From contig CARCZS010000012.1 of NCBI GenBank assembly GCA_948956705.1, positions 1 to 64,000 on the forward strand: a stretch of DNA of 64,000 nucleotides, given 5' to 3'. This DNA is from an uncultured Phocaeicola sp. Lineage in GTDB: Bacteria; Bacteroidota; Bacteroidia; Bacteroidales; Bacteroidaceae. Position numbers and translations under genes: made by a program. Under the pieces are notes generated by a model. It was not told the DNA's origin and did no database searches. It worked only from the letters and a program-made list of their open reading frames with translations. This document shows positions 54,083 through 62,584 of this stretch, one piece after another. The first letter of the stretch is position 1; each line of letters opens with the position of its first letter.

Positions 54083-54757
54083 ATGAATTGTATGAAAGGT
54101 GCATGTTGCACGCTATTGTCACTTTTGTTTTCCTTGACAGTTTCTTCCGGTTGCAAGGAAAAAGATATGTCCATGAAGATGAACGAGCCTCATAATATAA
54201 AAGGTGTAATTAGCTATAAACGTAGTTTCGGTGATTTGAATGATACTCATCTCAGTGTGGCGAAGAAAATAGGAATTCGTCCGTTGGCTTCTCGTTCGGA
54301 AGCAGAGGGGCTGGGTGGCAAATTGGTTCAGATAAAACCCTGTGAGCGTTATGCCATGGATTCGCTGACTCACTCCATTCCTTTTCTGATTCCGCAGGCT
54401 AGTGCGTTATTGGATACAATAGGAGCCAATTTTTTGGATTCATTGAGTTGCAAAGGATTGAATCCTAATCAAATCATTGTTACTTCTGTACTTCGTACGG
54501 CAGATGATGTGAAACGTCTTCGTCGTCGCAATGGAAATGCTTCTGCCAATTCAGCTCATGCTTTTGGGACAACTTTCGATGTCAGTTACCGTCGGTTTTG
54601 TAAAGTGGAAGACCCGGATGGACGTCCTATGCAGGATGTTAGTCCGGATACGCTGAAGTTGGTATTGGCCGAGGTACTCCGTGATCTTCGGAAATCGGAC
54701 AAATGCTATATTAAATATGAGTTGAAACAGGGATGTTTTCATATAACAGCCCGCTGA
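54083..54757 (+). CDS. M15-like metallopeptidase lipoprotein (DUF5715)
   Basis: A 224-residue lipoprotein (signal 1-23, lipobox-like S-S-G-C, Cys24). From about residue 130 it has the metal-site pattern of M15/VanY peptidases: S157-x-H159, G162 and D166 (S-A-H-x2-G-x3-D), then E213 and H220 in C-F-H-I-T. These are the expected zinc ligands and a possible general base. I infer that it cuts a D-amino-acid bond in peptidoglycan, though the database family is uncharacterised. It lies 34 bases before truA. Confidence 0.65.
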   Translation: MNCMKGACCTLLSLLFSLTVSSGCKEKDMSMKMNEPHNIKGVISYKRSFGDLNDTHLSVAKKIGIRPLASRSEAEGLGGKLVQIKPCERYAMDSLTHSIPFLIPQASALLDTIGANFLDSLSCKGLNPNQIIVTSVLRTADDVKRLRRRNGNASANSAHAFGTTFDVSYRRFCKVEDPDGRPMQDVSPDTLKLVLAEVLRDLRKSDKCYIKYELKQGCFHITAR

Positions 54758-54791
54758 TTTATTGAATTTTCACTTGGTCGGAGGCTTTACG

Positions 54792-55565
54792 ATGCGGTAT
54801 TTCATATATTTGGCTTATGATGGAACGAATTATCACGGTTGGCAGATTCAGCCCAATGGTGACAGTGTACAGGAAACATTAATGCGTGCTCTTTCTACTT
54901 TTCTCCGTCAAGAAATAGAGGTAGTGGGAGCGGGACGTACTGATGCCGGTGTGCATGCGCGTCTCATGATCGCGCATTTTGATTATGACCGGGAGTTGGA
55001 TTGTGTTCAGATAACGGAGAAATTGAATCGCTTGCTTCCTCCCGATATAGCGGTTTACGCTGTAAAGCGGGTGAAGGATGATGCGCATGCCCGTTTTGAC
55101 GCGACTTATCGTACTTATAAGTATTATGTGACTACCCGGAAAGATCCGTTTAACCGTCACTATGCCTGGAGGCTTTTTAATTCATTGGATTTTGAGAAAA
55201 TGAATGAGGCTGCCCGTGTATTGTTTGATTATACTGATTTTACCAGTTTCAGTAAATTGCATACTGATGTGAAGACGAATAATTGCCGGATTATGCATGC
55301 TGAATGGACGCAGGTGAGCGGGACAGAATGGGTATTTACTATTAAAGCTGACCGTTTTTTACGGAATATGGTAAGGGCTGTGGTAGGTACGTTGGTAGAA
55401 GTGGGACGTGGTAAAATGACTGTGGATGAGTTCAGGAAAGTGATAGAGGATAAAGATCGTTGTAGTGCCGGGAGTTCTGTTCCGGGACATGCCTTGTTTT
55501 TGGTAGATGTGGGATATCCGGAAGAACTGTTTATTGTTTCTCCGTCAGATATTTCCAATATCTGA
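54792..55565 (+). CDS. truA: tRNA pseudouridine synthase A
   Basis: A 257-residue enzyme that makes pseudouridine at positions 38-40 of tRNA anticodon arms. The catalytic Asp is D51 in [11 protein letters not shown], with the second-half R-N-M-V-R motif. I place the start at 54792 ([11 protein letters not shown]), the usual N-terminus; an ATG frame farther up adds an unlikely part. The stop overlaps the end of the convergent TIGR03915-type gene by 35 bases. Confidence 0.92.
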   Translation: MRYFIYLAYDGTNYHGWQIQPNGDSVQETLMRALSTFLRQEIEVVGAGRTDAGVHARLMIAHFDYDRELDCVQITEKLNRLLPPDIAVYAVKRVKDDAHARFDATYRTYKYYVTTRKDPFNRHYAWRLFNSLDFEKMNEAARVLFDYTDFTSFSKLHTDVKTNNCRIMHAEWTQVSGTEWVFTIKADRFLRNMVRAVVGTLVEVGRGKMTVDEFRKVIEDKDRCSAGSSVPGHALFLVDVGYPEELFIVSPSDISNI

Positions 55566-56298
55566 CAGGCATATCTTGCCGGTGTTTTCTGAGATTCCAA
55601 CGTTCTTTGATGCAAATGGACTTGAAATATGTTTTCCAAAGTTTCTGAAACAATTTCTCATCATTGTCCATCAATGTTTCATTTAGCATTCCTGTGACCA
55701 GATGTGCTTGGCGGGGGTCTTCAAATGTTACTTCTTCCATCTCCGTCAGATTATAGTAATATCCATATTGTCGCTTCACATCATAAATGAGCCAACGCTG
55801 GTCGGCAAACCGGTCTTTGAAATGATCCACAGCCAGTGGCAGTGCGTTGAATTGAGGCTCTACGGCTGCAAAGAAAGTTCCGTCCGCAGCTTTTTGGAAA
55901 CGGACGAACTGCATGAGGTGTACTCGTTCTCCATCTACTCTTTTATAGATTTTCGCAAGCTCCAGCACATCAGGATCGGCAAAGTTGGTTTCGATGGAAT
56001 GAGGAGAGTTTATGGCCTTCCGGATATAGCGGAAAAGCATTTCGTCCACCTTTGGTAATTCTGATAACCAGCAGCAGGTCAGGCATAACAGGGCATGCTT
56101 GGAGATTTTTTTCTGTAATCCGCGCCACACTCGTCCGGCTTTCTCTTCATCAGTGGCTATGTGTATGGCTCCATCATAAAATAAGGGTAGCGGCTCGCCT
56201 TCCATCAAGAGCGAGTCTGGAAAGGTTTTGCGGAAGTAGGCATCGAAAATGCAAGTCAGCAAGCCTTCAAACGTATGGTCATAGATAAACAGAATCAT
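55531..56298 (-). CDS. Predicted DNA-repair partner protein (TIGR03915-like)
   Basis: A 255-residue protein that always accompanies the radical SAM enzyme upstream, by my knowledge of the family. The middle has the pattern [18 protein letters not shown] and D-x2-R-x-Y-G-Y-Y. The reaction is unknown; the pair is predicted to repair or modify DNA. Its ATG overlaps the SAM gene's stop by four bases (translational coupling). The 3' end overlaps truA on the other strand by 35 bases. Confidence 0.8.
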   Translation of the reverse strand: MILFIYDHTFEGLLTCIFDAYFRKTFPDSLLMEGEPLPLFYDGAIHIATDEEKAGRVWRGLQKKISKHALLCLTCCWLSELPKVDEMLFRYIRKAINSPHSIETNFADPDVLELAKIYKRVDGERVHLMQFVRFQKAADGTFFAAVEPQFNALPLAVDHFKDRFADQRWLIYDVKRQYGYYYNLTEMEEVTFEDPRQAHLVTGMLNETLMDNDEKLFQKLWKTYFKSICIKERWNLRKHRQDMPVRYWKYLTEKQ

Positions 56299-57563
56299 TC
56301 GTTATCAGTGAAGTTTAGTATTAATTGGCGTTCGTCCACTTTCTTTTTGGGTTTGGGTACTAACAGTCTGCGTACTCCTGTCGGGGTCAGTTCATTAACA
56401 GTTCGGGTGGGGAGTTCGTTGCAGGTTATGAAGTATTGCGCTTTTTTCATCACTACACCTATTTTTTTCAGTTCATAGAATCCCAGTTTGGAGAAGCGGC
56501 GTGATGCGATGATTTGTCTTGCCGATTTGATTCCGATGCCCGGTACTCTGAGAATCATTTCGTAATCTGCCTGATTTATATCTATCGGAAATAGTTCGGG
56601 ATGCCGTAATGCCCAACCTAGTTTGGGATCGATTTCCAAATCCAGGTCGGGATAGGAGTCATCTACTATTTCTTCTACTTTAAATTGATAGAAACGTAAC
56701 AGCCAGTCGGCCTGATACAAACGGTTCTCCCGTACCAATGGCGGCTGTTTCAGTGCCGGAAGCCGTTTGTCGTATGTATTTACGGATATATATCCTGAGT
56801 AGTAAAAGCGCCTCATGGTGGGGTGTTGGTAGAGTGAAGAAGAAAGATAAAGGATGTCTTTGTCTGATTCGGTTGTGGCACCGACAATCATCTGGGTGCT
56901 TTGTCCGGCAGGAACGAAGCGTGGAACATGGCGGAATTTTTTCCGGTCTTCCTTATTGGTAAGTACTCCCTGCTGGATATAGCGCATGGGCTGGTACACA
57001 CTTTTGTGATCTTTTTCGGGAGCCAGTAATTTCAGATTCTCTTCTTTGGGAATTTCTATGTTTACACTGAGGCGGTCAGCGTAGAGTCCGGCTTCATTAA
57101 CTAGTTCGCGACTGGCTCCGGGGATGCTTTTCAGGTGAATATATCCGTTGAATTTGTGTACTAACCGCAGGTCTTTGGCAACACGTACCAACCTTTCCAT
57201 GGTGTAATCCGGATTGCGTACAACGCCGGAGCTGAGGAAAAGCCCTTCTATATAGTTGCGCCGGTAGAATTCGATGGTGAGGTCTACCAGTTCGCTTACC
57301 GAAAGTGTGGCACGGGGAATGTCATTGCTTCTTCTATTGATACAATAGGCACAGTCATATATGCAATAATTGGTCAGCATAATTTTCAGCAAGGATATGC
57401 AACGACCGTCCTCGGCGAAGCTGTGGCATATTCCCCAGCCGCCTACGGTGTTTCCCAATGTGCCTGATTGGTTACGGCGCACAGTCCCACTACTGGAGCA
57501 GGAAACATCATATTTGGCAGATTCTGCTAGTACTTTCAATTTGGCAAGGACATTCTCATTCAT
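56295..57563 (-). CDS. Radical SAM protein of predicted DNA modification/repair (TIGR03916-like)
   Basis: A 422-residue radical SAM protein. The 4Fe-4S ligands are C67, C71 and C74 in C-I-Y-D-C-A-Y-C, and the TIM-barrel part runs to about residue 300. A helix-hairpin-helix DNA-binding region near 335-375 contains V-P-G-I-G-I-K-S-A-R-Q-I. The combination is distinctive for the family. It is first in a two-gene operon, coupled to the partner by a four-base overlap. Splitting of a DNA lesion, like spore photoproduct lyase, is a possibility. Confidence 0.85.
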   Translation of the reverse strand: MNENVLAKLKVLAESAKYDVSCSSSGTVRRNQSGTLGNTVGGWGICHSFAEDGRCISLLKIMLTNYCIYDCAYCINRRSNDIPRATLSVSELVDLTIEFYRRNYIEGLFLSSGVVRNPDYTMERLVRVAKDLRLVHKFNGYIHLKSIPGASRELVNEAGLYADRLSVNIEIPKEENLKLLAPEKDHKSVYQPMRYIQQGVLTNKEDRKKFRHVPRFVPAGQSTQMIVGATTESDKDILYLSSSLYQHPTMRRFYYSGYISVNTYDKRLPALKQPPLVRENRLYQADWLLRFYQFKVEEIVDDSYPDLDLEIDPKLGWALRHPELFPIDINQADYEMILRVPGIGIKSARQIIASRRFSKLGFYELKKIGVVMKKAQYFITCNELPTRTVNELTPTGVRRLLVPKPKKKVDERQLILNFTDNE

Positions 57564-57920
57564 TTAATCAGAATATTTCTGCCAAAAATACAGATAGTCT
57601 TTGGAATGGGCAAACGGTTTGGCATTTTCTCCGTTAATTTTTAACTTCTTTGTTGGATTATACTGTTCCTTTTTTCTAATTACAATATAAGCCCGCTTGC
57701 TTTAAGCAGGTGTGTATTGGTGGTGACTATAATTCTTTTAACTTCTTTGTGGAGAATATATGGGGTATTGGAACGTGGATGAACTCTGTATGAATTCCAT
57801 CGCTTTTTTTATGTTAAAATGCTACTTAAACATTAGTTTATGTAATATAAATTAAGGCGGTTTGCAAATTATTTGTTAATTTCGCACTTAATTTTTAATG
57901 TTTAATATAAAAAAATATTT
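57564..57920. other. Intergenic region between divergent genes
   Basis: AT-rich and without a supported gene. A TATTTTTG-like box on the minus strand may serve the radical SAM gene. TAATTTCG at 57877-57884 is a near match to the -7 pattern ahead of the TlpA-like gene. Confidence 0.35.
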
Positions 57921-59261
57921 ATGGAGTGGTTTAAGAAAAAAATGAGAGTCTTTCTTTTTGTCTGTTTGTTATTCCCTTTTTATAGTTATGCGGCAAAGAT
58001 TTCTTTGTCTATAAGTGGTAAAATAGAAGATCATTCAGCAATGCTTTATTTTCCTGACGGGAGAGAACTTCCTATTTCAATAGATGCTTCAGGAAAGGGA
58101 GAATTGGTAGTCGATGTTACGGAGCCTGTTTATGTGGCATTAGGTTATCATTATATAAGTCGTACTTTGTTGCTTACACCTGATACAGATATACAAATTT
58201 CTTTTGAAAATAAAAAATTTGGAGAACGTGTAGCCATTACAGGCACAGGTTCACAAGTAAATATCTATTTGAATAACGGACGTTTGAAAGCAGCAGAAAT
58301 TGATGATATGGCATTAGGAGAAAAAGCGTTCTTTTTGAAAATGGATAGTATTTTGAATGTAAATCTGCAAGAGTTGGATCATGCCGGATTATCAGAGGAA
58401 ATTAATGAAATGGAGAAAATACGTTTGAAATATTTTACTTGTGCTACATTGCCTTCTTATCCTTATTTCCATATGCGTATAGCTAAGGATTCTACTTATG
58501 AAGCTTCTTTAGAATATTGGAGTAAGTTACAGGAGTTGATAGTTATGGATGCTTCTTTGTTGCGATATGACGAATTCCGTTCATTTTTGGTTGAGGCGGT
58601 AAGCAGAGTGGCAAGAAAACAATACCCGGAATCAAAGTCTTTGGATGCGGTAGTCCGATATGTGGAATCGGAAGTGAAGGAGCCTAGTATTGCAGAGTTC
58701 TTAATAAATAAGAATGTATATGCTTATGTAGAGAGATATGGACTTGATTCTGCTGATGCTTATTGTGCTGTGTTCGATCGGTATGTAAAATCACCGCTAT
58801 TGGTGAAGAATTTTGAGACATTGTGCAATCGTTGGCGCAAATTGTCGGTAGGAGCTCTTTCTCCAAATTTTAACTGTACGGATTTGTCTGGTAAAAAAGT
58901 TTCTCTTTCTGATTTTAAGGGAAAGTATGTATATATAGATATTTGGGCTACTTGGTGTGGTCCTTGCCAACGTGAAATTCCACATTTGCAAAAGTTAGAA
59001 GAAAAATACCATGGAAAAGATATTTATTTTGTTAGTATCTCATGTGATAATAACAAAAAAGCATGGGAAAATAGAGTGAGGGCTGGTTTAAAGGGTATTC
59101 AGTTGCATTTTGTAAATGGAGATACATTTATGAATGACTACATGATAAAGGGGATTCCCCGTTTTATTCTTTTAGATAAGGAAGGAAAAATTATATCGGT
59201 GGATATGAGTCGTCCTTCTGATCCCAAAACAATAGCTAAATTAGATGAATTACTTAACTGA
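57921..59261 (+). CDS. Secreted TlpA-like thioredoxin protein at the start of a SusC/SusD locus
   Basis: A 446-residue exported protein. The signal peptide spans about 8-24. The middle (about 30-310) is a beta-rich then helical region of a type often linked to DUF4369-like parts. A C-terminal thioredoxin fold from about 320 carries W-C-G-P-C, Cys346 and Cys349. TlpA-like proteins keep cysteines reduced or act in metal and haem uptake. It lies nine bases before the SusC frame, in the same direction. Confidence 0.8.
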   Translation: MEWFKKKMRVFLFVCLLFPFYSYAAKISLSISGKIEDHSAMLYFPDGRELPISIDASGKGELVVDVTEPVYVALGYHYISRTLLLTPDTDIQISFENKKFGERVAITGTGSQVNIYLNNGRLKAAEIDDMALGEKAFFLKMDSILNVNLQELDHAGLSEEINEMEKIRLKYFTCATLPSYPYFHMRIAKDSTYEASLEYWSKLQELIVMDASLLRYDEFRSFLVEAVSRVARKQYPESKSLDAVVRYVESEVKEPSIAEFLINKNVYAYVERYGLDSADAYCAVFDRYVKSPLLVKNFETLCNRWRKLSVGALSPNFNCTDLSGKKVSLSDFKGKYVYIDIWATWCGPCQREIPHLQKLEEKYHGKDIYFVSISCDNNKKAWENRVRAGLKGIQLHFVNGDTFMNDYMIKGIPRFILLDKEGKIISVDMSRPSDPKTIAKLDELLN

Positions 59262-59290
59262 CTTTTATATTGATAAATTTTTTTAATTTT

Positions 59291-62200
59291 ATGAGTGAAG
59301 AATCAGTAAACTCAAGAAGGTGCAAAGGGGGAAATCTGTTTTTTTCAAGAATTCTTTTTTGTATTTGTTTGTGTGGACCGGTAGCTTATGCGTTGGCAGA
59401 GGAAAGTACTGTCGTTTCAGAAATACGGCAGAATGAAAAAAAATCTATTTCGGGAGTGGTTACAGATACTAATGATGAACCGTTGATTGGAGCGACTGTA
59501 TTGGTAAAAGGAACTCAGAATGGTACCGTAACAGATGTGGATGGACGTTTCCATCTGAAGGTAAACAGTGGGGAAACACTTGTGGTTTCATATATTGGTA
59601 TGAAATCAAAAGAAGTGGCGGTTGTGGATGGAAAGAAAGAGCTTTTTATTCGGTTGGATGCGGACACTGAAATGTTGGATGAAGTGTTGGTTACTGGATA
59701 TCAGACTTTGTCGAAAGAACGTTCTACGGGTGCGTTTTCTAAAGTTTCTACTGAAAAGTTAGAGTTGAAACGTATGGATAACTTGTCTTCTATGCTTGAG
59801 GGACAAGTGGCTGGATATGTGAATGGACAGATTCGTGGTGTCACAACCATGAATGCTGTCGCGAATCCGATGGTCGTGATTGATGGATTTCCTGTAGAAA
59901 ATACAACATTAGACAGAATAGGGCAGACAACTGAAAATATGCCTGATTTAAATCCGGAAGATATTGAAAGCGTAACAGTGCTGAAAGATGCTGCTGCTGC
60001 TTCTATCTACGGTGCGCGAGCTGCTAATGGCGTGATTGTGATTACTACGAAAAAGGCTAAAGAAGGTAAAGCGGAAGTAAGTTTTTCTTCTACCTTTACA
60101 GTGCACCCTTATTCTTATTATAAAAAAAATCGGACTAATGCGGCTGATGTTATTGCTATGGAACGTGAATGGGCGACTATGGCATTGAGTACGCCTGAGG
60201 CTGCGGAGATGCAGGCTGCCGATTTGCGTGAAAACGGACCATATCCTAGTTTGGGAGTTAATACTTTGTTAGATATGTACACTGGGAAAATCAGTATGGC
60301 TGAGGGAGATAAAATTCTGAATCAGTTGGCTTCCTACGGTTATCAATATTATGATCAGGCAGAAAAATATGGTAAGCGTAACCCTTTTTACCAGCAGTAT
60401 AATTTGAGGGTAGGTAAAACAACAGAGCGTAATTCTTTTAATTTCTCTACTACTTATTGGGATAATGATTATGAGGATATAAATCATAGTGATTGGAAAT
60501 TAGGTATCAATATTACTAATTCATTACAGCTAACCAATTGGTTGCATTTTGATACAGGCGTTTATCTGAAATATGGCAAAGAGAAGAACCAGTCATATGA
60601 TTTGTTTGATCCGGGCTTTTCTGTCATGCCTTATGATCCGTTGGTCAATGCAGATGGAAGTTATTTTGTGGCACCTTCACAAAGTGACAAGTCACGTCGT
60701 GATTTAGTGGATCAATATGGGCTGTATTCAGAAGATCTCGTGCCGATGGATGAGTTGAATTATGCTCTTAATACAACCAAAACTTTTGAAACCCGCGCTT
60801 ATGCTAAGTTGAAGTTTGATTTGACTTCTTGGTTGAATTACAATGTGATGTTCCAATATGAAACAAGTGATTCGGATTATGAATCATTGGGTGAGAAAGA
60901 GTCAAATTTTATGCGTAAGCGTATTAATGATTTTACCAGCAAATCACCGAATGGCAGTTCTTTGGTATATAATCTGCCGAATGGAGATTCGTTTCATACG
61001 TTGAAGAACAGCAAACATAGTTATAACTTCCGTCAACAGTTGAGTCTTGATAAAACATTTGATGAAAAGCATAATTTAGTATGGATATTAGGACAGGAAG
61101 TGCGCCATTCATTGATTAATTTTGATGAAAATACGGTATACGGATATGATCCGGAGCTTAAAACATGGCAAAATTATAATATGAAAGATTTGGCTTATTT
61201 TTCGGGCTTGTTAGGATCTGCTCAGTTAGATCAGAATAGTATTGCTTCGTCTCGTGAATTGCTTAATCGTTTTGTTTCCTTCTATTCGAATGCATCGTAT
61301 ACGTATGATGATAAATATGTACTTTCTGGAAGTATTCGTTGGGATCGTTCGAACTTGTGGGGAACTAATTCGAAATACCAGAATAAACCTTTATGGTCAG
61401 TCGGGGGAAGTTGGAATATCTATAAAGAGAAATTCTTTCAAGCGGATTTTGTAGACATGTTGAAATTACGCGCTTCATACGGTATTGGTGGTAATATTGG
61501 GCGTAATACAGCTCCCTATCTGATAGCTTCCTATTATGATTCCAGCCTTGTGGATGGTATGGCAGGGTCTGTGAATACTCCTCCCAATAAGGATATCCGT
61601 TGGGAAAAGACAACGACTGTGAATGTAGGTGTAGATTTTGCTTTGTTCCGTCATCGTCTGTCGGGAACAATAGAGTATTATAATAAATATAGTGTTGATC
61701 TACTTGCTGCTATAAATGGTAGTCCTACACAAGGGTTTGGCTATACAACGTTGATGACGAATAATGGAAAAATGGTAAACCGGGGAGTGGAAATCACTTT
61801 GAGCGGAGAGATTATCCGTCAGAAGGACTTTAGTTGGAACGCTTCATTGTTATATGCATTTAATCGTAATAAAGTAAAACACATCAGTGTGCAACCAAGT
61901 TTGTGGGATAGCCGTATAAGTATGCCTACCAGTTATCCTATGGTTGGAAAACCATTATATGGTATTTATGCGTATAAGTGGGCTGGATTGAATGAGAATG
62001 GTGATCCACAGGTATATGATGCGGAAAATAATGTCACTTCAGGTCCTGCACGTGATTATCATGCATTGGTTTATTGTGGTACGACTGTTCCTATACATAA
62101 TGCTTCGTTAACCAATGTATTACGTTATAAAGGTTTTGAATTTTCAGCAATGCTGATATTGGATGCAGGTCACAAGTTGCGGTCAAGCAATATTCCAAGC

Positions 62201-62572
62201 ATTAACATGTCGAACGGACGTATTACATCTACTGCTAAGGGTATAGTGGACCGTTGGACTCAGCCTGGGGATGTAACGGACGTACCACGTCTGCTTTTCT
62301 CTAATGATACGGAGAATTTTAATACACACCGTACGGAATTATATCGTTATTCGGATTTGTTTGTGTATGATGCATCAAATATTCGTTTGAGTAATATTTC
62401 ATTGGCGTACAGAGTTCCGGCCCATTGGTGCAAGAAAATTTCTCTTTCCGGCGCTCGTCTTCAGTTCAATGTAGAGAATGTAGCAACATTTGCTTTTGAT
62501 AGTAAAGCGAATTACGATTTAGGCGGTAAAGTGAAACCGAATTATGTATGGGGATTGTATTTGAATTTTTAA
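59291..62572 (+). CDS. SusC/RagA-family TonB-dependent outer-membrane transporter
   Basis: A 1093-residue outer-membrane porin-like receptor. After a signal (to about residue 38) comes a carboxypeptidase-like beta domain (S-I-S-G-V-V-T-D-T-N-D-E-P-L-I-G-A-T-V), then the plug with L-D-E-V-L-V-T-G-Y and the SusC-specific motif D-A-A-A-A-S-I-Y-G-A-R-A-A-N-G-V-I-V-I-T-T-K. A 22-strand barrel follows, with a C-terminal F. The ATG at 59291 is used; an upstream TTG at 59270 is less likely. It should pull a glycan or peptide-like nutrient through with TonB; the substrate is unknown. The SusD partner follows in 12 bases. Confidence 0.93.
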   Translation: MSEESVNSRRCKGGNLFFSRILFCICLCGPVAYALAEESTVVSEIRQNEKKSISGVVTDTNDEPLIGATVLVKGTQNGTVTDVDGRFHLKVNSGETLVVSYIGMKSKEVAVVDGKKELFIRLDADTEMLDEVLVTGYQTLSKERSTGAFSKVSTEKLELKRMDNLSSMLEGQVAGYVNGQIRGVTTMNAVANPMVVIDGFPVENTTLDRIGQTTENMPDLNPEDIESVTVLKDAAAASIYGARAANGVIVITTKKAKEGKAEVSFSSTFTVHPYSYYKKNRTNAADVIAMEREWATMALSTPEAAEMQAADLRENGPYPSLGVNTLLDMYTGKISMAEGDKILNQLASYGYQYYDQAEKYGKRNPFYQQYNLRVGKTTERNSFNFSTTYWDNDYEDINHSDWKLGINITNSLQLTNWLHFDTGVYLKYGKEKNQSYDLFDPGFSVMPYDPLVNADGSYFVAPSQSDKSRRDLVDQYGLYSEDLVPMDELNYALNTTKTFETRAYAKLKFDLTSWLNYNVMFQYETSDSDYESLGEKESNFMRKRINDFTSKSPNGSSLVYNLPNGDSFHTLKNSKHSYNFRQQLSLDKTFDEKHNLVWILGQEVRHSLINFDENTVYGYDPELKTWQNYNMKDLAYFSGLLGSAQLDQNSIASSRELLNRFVSFYSNASYTYDDKYVLSGSIRWDRSNLWGTNSKYQNKPLWSVGGSWNIYKEKFFQADFVDMLKLRASYGIGGNIGRNTAPYLIASYYDSSLVDGMAGSVNTPPNKDIRWEKTTTVNVGVDFALFRHRLSGTIEYYNKYSVDLLAAINGSPTQGFGYTTLMTNNGKMVNRGVEITLSGEIIRQKDFSWNASLLYAFNRNKVKHISVQPSLWDSRISMPTSYPMVGKPLYGIYAYKWAGLNENGDPQVYDAENNVTSGPARDYHALVYCGTTVPIHNASLTNVLRYKGFEFSAMLILDAGHKLRSSNIPSINMSNGRITSTAKGIVDRWTQPGDVTDVPRLLFSNDTENFNTHRTELYRYSDLFVYDASNIRLSNISLAYRVPAHWCKKISLSGARLQFNVENVATFAFDSKANYDLGGKVKPNYVWGLYLNF

Positions 62573-62584
62573 AGAATGAATAAT

